Positions 35,829-43,296 of a DNA stretch of 64,000 nt are shown here, piece by piece. The stretch is from Chryseobacterium sp. Leaf404 (GTDB lineage Bacteria > Bacteroidota > Bacteroidia > Flavobacteriales > Weeksellaceae). The stretch spans positions 496,001-560,000 of the forward strand of contig NZ_LMQM01000001.1 of assembly GCF_001424145.1 (NCBI RefSeq), read 5' to 3'. The first letter of the stretch is position 1. Every line of letters starts with the position of its first letter. A program made the position numbers and the translations under genes. The notes beneath the pieces are model-generated. The model was given only the letters and a program-made list of their open reading frames with translations. It ran no database searches and had not been told where the DNA came from.

Positions 35829-36332
35829 TTATTTAATTTCCACACATCCTACTCTGCCACCAGCATTTCCAGTTGGCTGAGTCTGGAAATCGTCCGCTGC
35901 GGCGTGGATAATCATTCCCTTTCCGAGAATATTTTTAGATTCGTCTACACAGTCGAGACACCATTTATCGGTTTTAAACGTCAGCTCGGCATTTCCGTTG
36001 GCATCAGCTGTCAGGTTTCCGATATCGCCCATGTGAAAGTGCTCGCCGCCCCATCTTCCGTGATCCATTTTTGAAGGATTCCAGTGTCCGCCGGTCGATG
36101 TGGCATCGGGTGCAGAGCAGTCGGCTTTCTCGTGAAGGTGTACCGCGTGAATTCCGGGTGTTAGATTTTTGGCTTTAATTTTCAGAGTGACTTCGCCATT
36201 TGTTTCCGTAAAACTTACTGTTCCGGCAGTTTTAGTGTCGCTCTTTGGCATAATGTCGTATGTTTTGCTGGCTCCGCAAGACACGGTAAACAGGACAAAA
36301 CCACCCAATAATGTAATTGTTTTTAAATTCAT
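35829..36332 (-). CDS. sodC: Cu/Zn superoxide dismutase, lipoprotein
   Basis: The 167-residue protein has a lipoprotein signal peptide with lipobox 'LFTVSCG' (Cys19) and then a Cu/Zn SOD fold. Metal ligands are visible: 'HAVHLHEKADC' (two copper His), 'STGGHWNP' (bridging His), 'HGRWGGEHFHMGDIGNL' (zinc side) and the last copper His in 'GMIIHAAADDFQTQP'. The disulfide Cys pair is at 'ADCSAP' and 'RVGCVEIK'. It probably removes superoxide in the periplasm or at the outer membrane. Confidence 0.95.
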   Translation of the reverse strand: MNLKTITLLGGFVLFTVSCGASKTYDIMPKSDTKTAGTVSFTETNGEVTLKIKAKNLTPGIHAVHLHEKADCSAPDATSTGGHWNPSKMDHGRWGGEHFHMGDIGNLTADANGNAELTFKTDKWCLDCVDESKNILGKGMIIHAAADDFQTQPTGNAGGRVGCVEIK

Positions 36333-36412
36333 TTTATTATTATTTTAAAGTGTTGAATAATTTGAAACTGAAAAAAATCTAAAACCATAAAAGTTTCAGT
36401 ACAAATCAAAAT

Positions 36413-36442
36413 ACCGTTCGGAGTTTAAAAATGACCGTTCAG
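36413..36442 (+). promoter_or_regulatory. Tandem LytTR-type boxes upstream of the TonB-dependent receptor operon
   Basis: ACCGTTCGG (36413-36421) and ACCGTTCAG (36434-36442) are direct repeats 21 bases apart, with a 12-base spacer. This is the classic LytTR arrangement. A TTG (36453-36455), 20 bases and TATTTTTA (36476-36483) follow as promoter. Confidence 0.7.
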
Positions 36443-36500
36443 CATAATTTAATTGAAGGCTTTTGATGAACTGTGTATTTTTACATCAAATTATTAGCCA

Positions 36501-38732
36501 ATGAAAACTTTCAGCCTTCGCATCCTTATTTTAAGTTTAAATCTGATTTTTGCCTCGGCAACGGCCCAGATTAAGATTTCGGGAAAGATAAGCTACAAAA
36601 ACAAGGGAATTCCTCAGGTAAATATTACGCTGAAAGACACTTACGATGGCACCACAAGCGACAGCAGCGGAAATTTCTCTTTTGAAACCTCAGAAAAAGG
36701 AAGTCATATCATACAGTTTTCTCATCCAAAATATATCGAGACTGAAAAGCCTTTGCAGATAGAAGATCAAAATATTGAACTGTCGGTTGATATGAAGGAA
36801 CAAGTGAGCGAGATCGATGCCGTGGTCATCACCGCAGGTTCTATTGAGGCGAGCGACAAAAACAGGGCAACGGCACTGCTTACTCCATTGGATATTTACA
36901 CAACAGCAGGAGCAGACGGACAGATTTCATCTGCTTTAAATTATCTTCCGGGTGTACAGAAAGTTGGCGAAACAGAAGGCCTTTTCATTCGTGGCGGTAC
37001 GAGTTCTGAGGCTAAAATTTTTATGGACGGAAGCTTAATCAACAATTATTTTTCAAACTCGGTGCCGGGAATTGCAGGACGGGACCGCTTCAACACTTCA
37101 CTTTTTAAAGGAAATATATTTTCAAGCGGTGGTTATTCGGCTTTGTACGGACAGGCACTTTCTGGAGCTTTGATGCTGGAAAGTGTGGATCTTCCTGAGC
37201 AGTCTTCTTACGATTTTGGTGAGGCTCCAATTTTCTTAAATGCTTCATTTCAAAGGGTAAATGATGAGAAAACCCACTCTTTTGGGGCGAGCGCTGGCTA
37301 TTCCAATTTAAAACTGATGCAGGAAGTCTTTAATTTCAATACCAATTTTCACGAACCACCAAGTGGATTCAACGGAGACGCCAATTTTAGAATTAAAACA
37401 AAGTCCGGTGGTTTCCTCAAATATTACGGCATGTTCAGCACAGACGTCATGGGTGTGAAAATGCCGAGTCTTGAACCTGATTATGAACATTCACTGGTTA
37501 ATTTAAAAGGAAAAAATACTTTTCAGACACTTTCTTACCGCCAGAAATTTGGCAGATACCTTTTAAATTTAGGAACATCTTATTCATTCAACCGGTCAGA
37601 CCTTCGTTTTGCAACAGAAAATCAATCTGTAAAATCAGATGAAACGAGAGTTCTGACTGACGGAAACTATTTAAATTTTAAAGCTGTTTTAGAAAGAAAA
37701 ATCAACAGGATAAGCGCTGTACGTGGTGGTTTTGAATTGAACCATGCTAACGAAGAACTTTCTGTACAGGAAATCAACAAAAATTATTCTGATTTAATTT
37801 CTTCGGCTTTTGTGGAAACAGATTTAGGTTTCAGCAACAGGTTTTCAGCGAAAATCGGAGCGAGAGGAGAATATTCTTCATTCATCAAAGCCGCCAACTT
37901 TGCTCCCCGGGTTGCGTTAGCCTACCGTTTGGCAAAAGAATGGACGACTTCCCTCGCCTACGGGATCTTTTATCAGAATCCGGAAAGCAAATACATCAAT
38001 TCAGCGGCAAAACTAGGTTTTCAGCAGTCACAACATTATATTTTTCAGCTTCAGAGAAGTACAGAGGGAAGAAGTTTAAGGCTGGAAGCTTTTTATAAAA
38101 AGTATGATGATCTGGTTAAAGTTCAGAATATTGCGAGTATTCCCGGGCAATCCCAGCCGGTACAGACTGCAGTCAACAACAATGGAAATGGCTTTGCGAA
38201 AGGTGTTGAATTCTTTTTCAGAGACAAGAAGACCTTTGAAAACATCGATTATTGGATCAGCTATTCTTTTTTAGATTCAAAAAGAGATTTCCTGAATTAT
38301 CCGATGAGTTTAAGACCAAATTTCGCTTCGGAACACACCGTTGCTTTAGTCGCCAAAAGGTTTTTCCCAAAACTGAAATTCGGAACCAATTTATCTTTTA
38401 ATTATGCCAAAGGCCGCCCGTATTATGATATTGTAAGCAGCAACGGCGAAAATATTATCAGAAACGAAGGGAGTTTAAAAGATTTTAGTTCGCTTAATCT
38501 AAGTTTCAATTATCTTCCAAACCTCGGGAAAAAAGATTCGAAAGCGTTTACCATTTTTGTTTTAAGCATTTCCAATGTTTTGGGGAGAAATAATATTTAC
38601 GGATACAATTTTTCGTCCAACGGAAATTTCAGATCAGCCGTCGTTCCGCCTGTGAATACCTTTGTTTTCGTAGGAATGTTCATCAGTTTCGGAGTCGATA
38701 AAACGCAGGATGCCATCAACAACAATCTTTAA
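36501..38732 (+). CDS. TonB-dependent outer membrane receptor with N-terminal CarboxypepD-regulatory domain
   Basis: The 743-residue protein has a signal peptide (about 1-22), a CarboxypepD_reg-like beta domain (about 24-105, 'GKISYKNKGIPQVNITLKDT'), a plug domain (about 110-230, 'EIDAVVITAG', 'GLFIRGGTSSEAKIFMDG', 'GGYSALYGQALSGALML') and a beta-barrel ending in a Phe-rich strand. The substrate is unknown. The 38771 periplasmic gene and the LytS-type kinase follow with short gaps. Tandem LytTR-like boxes precede the promoter, which suggests control by the LytTR regulator at 42484. Confidence 0.92.
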   Translation: MKTFSLRILILSLNLIFASATAQIKISGKISYKNKGIPQVNITLKDTYDGTTSDSSGNFSFETSEKGSHIIQFSHPKYIETEKPLQIEDQNIELSVDMKEQVSEIDAVVITAGSIEASDKNRATALLTPLDIYTTAGADGQISSALNYLPGVQKVGETEGLFIRGGTSSEAKIFMDGSLINNYFSNSVPGIAGRDRFNTSLFKGNIFSSGGYSALYGQALSGALMLESVDLPEQSSYDFGEAPIFLNASFQRVNDEKTHSFGASAGYSNLKLMQEVFNFNTNFHEPPSGFNGDANFRIKTKSGGFLKYYGMFSTDVMGVKMPSLEPDYEHSLVNLKGKNTFQTLSYRQKFGRYLLNLGTSYSFNRSDLRFATENQSVKSDETRVLTDGNYLNFKAVLERKINRISAVRGGFELNHANEELSVQEINKNYSDLISSAFVETDLGFSNRFSAKIGARGEYSSFIKAANFAPRVALAYRLAKEWTTSLAYGIFYQNPESKYINSAAKLGFQQSQHYIFQLQRSTEGRSLRLEAFYKKYDDLVKVQNIASIPGQSQPVQTAVNNNGNGFAKGVEFFFRDKKTFENIDYWISYSFLDSKRDFLNYPMSLRPNFASEHTVALVAKRFFPKLKFGTNLSFNYAKGRPYYDIVSSNGENIIRNEGSLKDFSSLNLSFNYLPNLGKKDSKAFTIFVLSISNVLGRNNIYGYNFSSNGNFRSAVVPPVNTFVFVGMFISFGVDKTQDAINNNL

Positions 38733-38770
38733 AAAAATCAATTATATTTAACTTTAAAAATTTTACAATC

Positions 38771-39421
38771 ATGAAAAAATTAATTTTAAGTCTTGCTTTA
38801 AGTTTAATAAGCTTAATAACTTTTGCACAAACCACTTACGAAAAAGTGATGGCTGATAAAACTGCCAAAATCGAAACCTCAAAAACTCCGGATGAGCTTC
38901 ATGCTTTATCGAATGATTTCGTAAGAATTGCAGAGAAAGAAAAAGGGAAATGGCTGCCGAACTACTACGCTGCCTTTGCTCAGATTCAGAAAGGAAGAAC
39001 TCTGATGCGTGAAGGAAAAATGGATCAGCTTGATGCAGTGGCCGATACTGCTCAGAAATATGTAGATCTTGCCATGGCTGCCGACGCCAATAATTCTGAA
39101 ATTTATCTGCTTCAGAAGATGATTTATTCTCTGAAAATGGTTGTTAACCCAATGGAAAGATACATGACATTCGGTATGAAAGCCGATGAGACACTGAAAA
39201 AAGCAGAGAGTTTAAACCCTCAAAACCCAAGAGTGACGTTGATAAAGGCTGAAGATATGTATTTTACTCCGGCGCAGTACGGTGGAAGCCAGATCAAAGG
39301 AATTGAGCTTTTCAAGACCGCATTGGAAAAATACAATTCATTTAAACCTAAAACTTCTTTAGATCCAAACTGGGGGAAATCTGAAGCTGAATACTTCATC
39401 AGCCAAGGGGCAGGAAAATAA
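38771..39421 (+). CDS. Periplasmic helical-repeat (TPR-like) protein of unknown function
   Basis: This 216-residue protein starts with a signal peptide ('MKKLILSLALSLISLITFAQ'). The mature part is helical and Ala/Lys-rich, with TPR-like turns such as 'PNYYAAFAQIQKGRTLMREGK' region residues and 'LNPQNPRVTLIKAEDMYF'. No catalytic motif is seen. It lies 38 bases after the receptor gene and 46 before the kinase gene, so it probably works with the receptor at the outer membrane or supplies signal to the kinase. That is inference from position. Confidence 0.78.
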   Translation: MKKLILSLALSLISLITFAQTTYEKVMADKTAKIETSKTPDELHALSNDFVRIAEKEKGKWLPNYYAAFAQIQKGRTLMREGKMDQLDAVADTAQKYVDLAMAADANNSEIYLLQKMIYSLKMVVNPMERYMTFGMKADETLKKAESLNPQNPRVTLIKAEDMYFTPAQYGGSQIKGIELFKTALEKYNSFKPKTSLDPNWGKSEAEYFISQGAGK

Positions 39422-39425
39422 TATT

Positions 39426-39433
39426 TAAATTTG
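39426..39433 (+). promoter_or_regulatory. Possible -7 element before the histidine kinase gene
   Basis: TAAATTTG fits TAnnTTTG, but no clear -33 is visible. Read-through from the receptor operon is also possible. Confidence 0.35.
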
Positions 39434-39467
39434 TGCGCAATGCTTTTCTAAAGCTTGTAAAATAATT

Positions 39468-40799
39468 ATGAAACGTAAGAATTTTATCACATTAGCGTGG
39501 ATTTCGCTGGGAACATCAATGTTTTTCTTTTTTGCATTTACAGAAGAGAAAACACTGGAGAACTTTCTGCTGACTGTGCTCATTTCATTCATGTATTCCT
39601 TCTTTTTAGGGGCGGGAAATGGTTTGATCAATGACTATCTCAACAAGAAATTTCCATGGTCTGAAGCGACTACAAAGAGAGCCATTATCAGTATTGTCGT
39701 TATTCTGATTGCGAATACAATTCTCGTTTACTTCTGCAACTATATGAATTTTGTCGTGTTTCAAAAGGCGGCAACCACTCAGCAGTATTTTAGTGGAAGG
39801 TATAATTTTATCAATTGGTTTACGATTAATGTTGCGCTCTTGATATCAGCCTTTCTTCATGCGAAAGGCTTTATGGATGAACTGAAAAAAACTTCCCGCA
39901 AAGAAGTGGTAGAACAGAAACTCATCGCCAAATCTGCCAACGCCCAGTTTGAAAGTTTAAAAAACCAGCTCGACCCACACTTTCTGTTTAATTCTTTAAA
40001 TGTTTTAAGTTCATTAATAGATGAAAATCCGAGGCAGGCTCAGAAGTTTACTGCCTCAATGTCAAAGATTTACAGATACGTTCTGGAACAGAAAGACAAA
40101 GAACTGGTGACGGTACAGGATGAACTGGATTTCGCTAAAACCTATTGTGAATTACTGAAAACAAGATTTGAAGACAGCGTGGATTTTGAATTTAATGTCA
40201 ATGAAAATGACCTCAGAAAATTTGTCGTTCCGCTTTCACTACAATTACTTTTGGAAAACTGTATCAAACATAATTTTGCCACCTCATCGAAGCCTTTGAT
40301 GATAAAAGTTTTTACTGAAAACGACTGTCTTTGCATCGAAAACAATCTTCAGGCAAGGGAACAGTTGAAAGAAAGTGCCGGAATTGGCTTGGCAAACATC
40401 GTGCAACGCTACGCTCTTTTAACCAAAAGAAATGTCTTCATTGAAAAATCTGAAGATTATTTTAAAATTAAATTACCTGTACTCGCTGAAAAACCAAAGA
40501 TTGTAAGCGAAAAAACGCACGACGAAAACGAAGCCTACCTAAGAGCCCGAAAAAAAGTAAAAGAGCTTAAAAGTTTCTACGGAAACCTCATTTCTTACTG
40601 TGTTATCATCCCATTTTTAATATTTGTAAACCTCTACACAAACAGTAAGTATCTCTGGTTCTGGTGGCCAATGCTGGGCTGGGGAATTGGTGTTGCATCA
40701 CATGCATTTCAGGTATTTGGAATAGGAAATGACTGGCAGGAAAAAAAGATTCAGGAAATTATGAACCAACAGAAAAACGGAAAAAATGGAAGAAATTAA
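39468..40799 (+). CDS. LytS-type histidine kinase with C-terminal 2TM domain
   Basis: The 443-residue protein has four membrane helices (about 8-24, 33-50, 72-95 and 115-132). The LytS/YehU kinase core follows: His171 in 'NQLDPHFLFNSLNVLSSL', an N-box 'LLENCIKHN' (261-269) and a glycine motif 'SAGIGLANI' (303-311). Residues about 355-432 are an extra 2TM domain ('KVKELKSFYGNLISYCVIIP', 'WPMLGWGIGVASHAF'), nearly the same as the free 98-residue protein at 41824. It probably phosphorylates the LytTR regulator at 42484. It overlaps the next gene by 14 bases. Confidence 0.9.
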   Translation: MKRKNFITLAWISLGTSMFFFFAFTEEKTLENFLLTVLISFMYSFFLGAGNGLINDYLNKKFPWSEATTKRAIISIVVILIANTILVYFCNYMNFVVFQKAATTQQYFSGRYNFINWFTINVALLISAFLHAKGFMDELKKTSRKEVVEQKLIAKSANAQFESLKNQLDPHFLFNSLNVLSSLIDENPRQAQKFTASMSKIYRYVLEQKDKELVTVQDELDFAKTYCELLKTRFEDSVDFEFNVNENDLRKFVVPLSLQLLLENCIKHNFATSSKPLMIKVFTENDCLCIENNLQAREQLKESAGIGLANIVQRYALLTKRNVFIEKSEDYFKIKLPVLAEKPKIVSEKTHDENEAYLRARKKVKELKSFYGNLISYCVIIPFLIFVNLYTNSKYLWFWWPMLGWGIGVASHAFQVFGIGNDWQEKKIQEIMNQQKNGKNGRN

Positions 40800-41100
40800 T
40801 TCAAACAATTACCGATACCAGCAGGCAAAGAAACAGGTAGACCGACTTCGTGGATTTTACGGGCATCTGTTTTCCTACATTGCCGTAAATATTCTCATCG
40901 TATTTATTAATTATAACAATCTGAACCCTGGCGAAAGTTATTTCCAGTTTAAAAATTTCATAACCGCAACATTTTGGGGAATCGGGCTTCTGATTCATGC
41001 GCTGTTTGTATTTTTCCCAAGATTCAGTTTTTTCAGAAATTGGGAAGAGAAAAAAATAAAAGAACTGATGGAAAAGAATAATAAAAATGGAAACTCTTAA
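40786..41100 (+). CDS. Free 2TM domain protein
   Basis: The 104-residue protein is a single 2TM domain: an amphipathic start 'YQQAKKQVDRLRGFYGHLFSY', two membrane helices (about 28-45 and 60-80) and the closing 'NWEEKKIKELMEKNN'. The same three parts occur at the C-terminus of the kinase just upstream. It overlaps the kinase gene by 14 bases and the next gene by 14 bases, so all three are translationally coupled. It may form a membrane complex with the kinase by like-with-like 2TM pairing, which is inference. Confidence 0.88.
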   Translation: MEEINSNNYRYQQAKKQVDRLRGFYGHLFSYIAVNILIVFINYNNLNPGESYFQFKNFITATFWGIGLLIHALFVFFPRFSFFRNWEEKKIKELMEKNNKNGNS

Positions 41101-41653
41101 CGCTGTATTTTATGCAGCCATCACTGTTTGGCTTGCCTCGGAAATCTATTACAAAAGAATTTTAAAGTCTGATGAAACGGCAGAAAAAAAGGACAGCTCA
41201 ACGCTGAATATCCTTTGGGTGGTGATTATGCCATCGGTTTTTCTCGGTGTGTATGTTTCAAAATCAACAGCATTTAAAATTACAGATCAGCAATGGATAT
41301 ACTTTTTCGGTTTAGCATTGATTATAACAGGTGTTTTTATCCGGTGGATGATTATTCGGAGCCTCGGAAAATACTTTACGGTAGATGTCAGCATCCGGCA
41401 GGATCATAAAATTAAACAGGATGGTATTTATCAGATTCTGAGACATCCGTCTTACAGTTTTGCTCTACTCACATTTTTGGGTTTGGGTTTGTATCTTAAT
41501 AACTGGGTTTCACTGTTTATCGTTTTCATTCCGGTCTTTGTAGCGTTCAGATTTAGGATTGCTGTGGAAGAAAAAGCTCTGATAGAAACTTTCGGAGATG
41601 ATTATCTCAACTACAGAAAGAAAACGAAAATGCTGATTCCGTTCATTTACTGA
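41087..41653 (+). CDS. Isoprenylcysteine carboxyl methyltransferase-like membrane protein
   Basis: This 188-residue protein has about five membrane helices and the ICMT/PEMT C-terminal signature: 'GLALIITGVFIRWMIIRSLGKYF' region (about 75-97), 'YQILRHPSYSFALLTFLGLGL' with the conserved R-H-P, and 'AVEEKALIETFGDDYLNYRKKT' with the paired Glu. Such bacterial proteins are SAM-dependent membrane methyltransferases of uncertain substrate. Its start overlaps the preceding 2TM gene by 14 bases, so it belongs to the kinase operon. A terminator follows. Confidence 0.88.
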   Translation: METLNAVFYAAITVWLASEIYYKRILKSDETAEKKDSSTLNILWVVIMPSVFLGVYVSKSTAFKITDQQWIYFFGLALIITGVFIRWMIIRSLGKYFTVDVSIRQDHKIKQDGIYQILRHPSYSFALLTFLGLGLYLNNWVSLFIVFIPVFVAFRFRIAVEEKALIETFGDDYLNYRKKTKMLIPFIY

Positions 41654-41678
41654 AGTCAGTTTACTTCTAAAAAAAATT

Positions 41679-41706
41679 ATCCCGATTCGTCTGAGTCGGG
41701 ATTTTT
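41679..41706 (+). terminator. Terminator of the kinase operon
   Basis: ATCCCGA at 41679-41685 pairs with TCGGGAT at 41696-41702, followed by a T-run. It ends exactly where the LytTR-like boxes begin. Confidence 0.8.
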
Positions 41707-41778
41707 GCTGTTCAGTAGCCAAAAATGACCATTCGGTTACATTAAGTTGATTTGAGGCTGTTTTCTGTTCTACATTTG
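41707..41778 (+). promoter_or_regulatory. Tandem LytTR-type boxes and promoter of the 2TM/LytTR operon
   Basis: GCTGTTCAG (41707-41715) and ACCATTCGG (41728-41736) are direct repeats 21 bases apart. They match the boxes at 36413 and share AAAAATGACC before the second box. A TTG (41747-41749), 21 bases and TACATTTG (41771-41778) follow. The gap from box to TTG is 10 bases in both promoters. Confidence 0.75.
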
Positions 41779-41823
41779 TCTCAGCAAAAAACAAACAGAT
41801 ATTAATTTTTAAAATAAAACATC

Positions 41824-42120
41824 ATGGAAAATCTTACTTACAACAAAGAAAACTTAGCTTACGAAAAAGCAGCAAAAAGAGTAAAAGATCTTAAAGGATT
41901 CTACGGAAATCTTGCTTCATACTGCATCGTTATTCCGTTTTTAATTATCATTAACATGATCACATCTCCTCAACATTTATGGTTTTACTGGCCAATGTTG
42001 GGATGGGGTATCGGAATTGTTGCACACGCTGTAAATACTTTCGGAATCGGAAAAGACTGGGAAGAGAAAAAGATTCAGGAACTCATGGACAGAGAAAAAA
42101 GAAGCTCAAAAACACTTTAA
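41824..42120 (+). CDS. Free 2TM domain protein, near copy of the kinase C-terminus
   Basis: The 98-residue protein is one 2TM domain. By manual alignment, about two thirds of the residues over 76 positions are identical to residues 357-432 of the histidine kinase, including 'FYGNL', 'WPMLGWGIG' and 'EKKIQE'. The two helices lie near 29-47 and 55-78. It opens a second operon with its own LytTR-like promoter and is followed by another 2TM gene and the response regulator. It may compete with or bridge the kinase domain in the membrane, which is inference. Confidence 0.9.
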   Translation: MENLTYNKENLAYEKAAKRVKDLKGFYGNLASYCIVIPFLIIINMITSPQHLWFYWPMLGWGIGIVAHAVNTFGIGKDWEEKKIQELMDREKRSSKTL

Positions 42121-42153
42121 ATAAAATTTAATAACAATTTAAAAATAAACATC

Positions 42154-42429
42154 ATGGAATATCAAACTGCACAACAAAGAGTAAAAGAACTGAAATCATT
42201 CTACAAGAACTGCATGTGGTTCGGAATCATAGCATTATTTATTTTCACAAGAAGATTTGTTAAATATGGAGATTTTACTGAAGCCATTTCTACAGGATCA
42301 ATTATCCTGACAATCTGGGGAATTGTCATTGCTGTAAAAGCTGTAAAATTATTTGTTTTAAATTCTGAATGGGAAGAAAAAGTGCTGCAAAACGAAATTA
42401 ATAAAGGTAAAAAACCGATAAATTTTTAA
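42154..42429 (+). CDS. Free 2TM domain protein, divergent
   Basis: The 91-residue protein is the most divergent 2TM copy here. It keeps the amphipathic start 'YQTAQQRVKELKSFYKN', two membrane helices (about 22-38 and 50-72) and a 'NSEWEEKVLQNEI' end, but lacks the 'PMLGWGIG' phrase of the second helix. It lies 33 bases after the previous 2TM gene and 54 before the regulator gene. It is probably cotranscribed with both. The function is unknown beyond membership of this sensor cluster. Confidence 0.85.
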   Translation: MEYQTAQQRVKELKSFYKNCMWFGIIALFIFTRRFVKYGDFTEAISTGSIILTIWGIVIAVKAVKLFVLNSEWEEKVLQNEINKGKKPINF

Positions 42430-42483
42430 GAACAGAAAGATTTAATTAATTTTAAAGTTCAGATTTAAAACGAAAATCAAACC

Positions 42484-43227
42484 ATGATCAGAACACTCAT
42501 CATAGAAGACGAAAAGCCGGCAGCAAGAAAGATTGAAAGAATGCTCAATGAATTTCCGGATATCGAAATTGTGGGCAAAATAGAATCTGTGGAAGAAGGT
42601 GTACAGTGGTTTTCTGAAAATGAGCATCCCCAGCTTATTTTTTCAGATATTGTTTTGGGCGACGGTGTTTCGTTTGATATTTTTGAAAAAGTTCCGACGA
42701 AAGCATTTATGATTTACACCACCGCTTTTGATCAGTATACTTTAAAAGCTTTTAAACTCAACAGCATCGACTATCTTCTGAAACCGATTATGGAGGAAGA
42801 TCTGTCTGCTGCCTTAGAGAAATTCAGATCGTTTATTCCTTCAGGTAACGCCGTTAATTCTCATGAAATAAAGGATTTAATCAAAAAAGACAAATCCACT
42901 CTTTCCAGAATTCTCGTTAAAATCGGTTACAATCTAAAAATCGTTCAGACTTCTGAAATCAGCTGTTTTTACAGCGAAAATAAGATTGTTTATCTGCAAA
43001 CTCAGGAAAGAAATTTCCCAACGGATTTTACTTTAGATGAACTCACAGAAGTTCTTGATGAGCAGAAGTTTTTCCGTGTGAACAGACAGTTTATCATCAA
43101 TTCAGAGTATATTAAAAATATTCATACTTCGCCCAACTATAAAGTGGAATTAAACTTTCAGCCCGACGAAGAAATTACCGTGAGCAGAGAGCGTGTAAAG
43201 GATTTTAAAGACTGGCTTGTGGGTTAA
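42484..43227 (+). CDS. LytTR family response regulator
   Basis: The 247-residue regulator has a CheY-like receiver with the acidic 'IIEDEKPAARK' start, phosphoacceptor Asp55 in 'LIFSDIVLGDG', Thr in 'MIYTTAFDQY' and Lys in 'DYLLKPIMEED' (about 97-107). A LytTR DNA-binding domain follows (about 145-245), with 'FFRVNRQFIINSEYI' and 'VSRERVKDFKDWL'. Its partner is presumably the LytS-type kinase at 39468. Two tandem-box promoters (36413 and 41707) fit LytTR binding, so it probably controls the receptor operon and its own. Confidence 0.95.
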   Translation: MIRTLIIEDEKPAARKIERMLNEFPDIEIVGKIESVEEGVQWFSENEHPQLIFSDIVLGDGVSFDIFEKVPTKAFMIYTTAFDQYTLKAFKLNSIDYLLKPIMEEDLSAALEKFRSFIPSGNAVNSHEIKDLIKKDKSTLSRILVKIGYNLKIVQTSEISCFYSENKIVYLQTQERNFPTDFTLDELTEVLDEQKFFRVNRQFIINSEYIKNIHTSPNYKVELNFQPDEEITVSRERVKDFKDWLVG

Positions 43228-43242
43228 TTAAAAGAACCGTCA

Positions 43243-43296
43243 AACATTCATCATCCCATCATCCAACAACCCAGCACCCAACACCAGCATCCGCCA
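43243..43296. repeat. Cytosine/adenine-rich, G-poor low-complexity spacer
   Basis: The stretch after the LytTR gene reads as repeated CATC, CAAC and CACC words on the + strand, with few G. It separates two convergent genes and no hairpin terminator is visible. Confidence 0.5.

Noticed and set aside
9332..41778. A second BlaI site at 41769 (TTCTACATTTGTCTC)
   Set aside because: It matches only because the -7 element is TACATTTG. The symmetrical half is TGTC, not TGTA, so the palindrome is broken.
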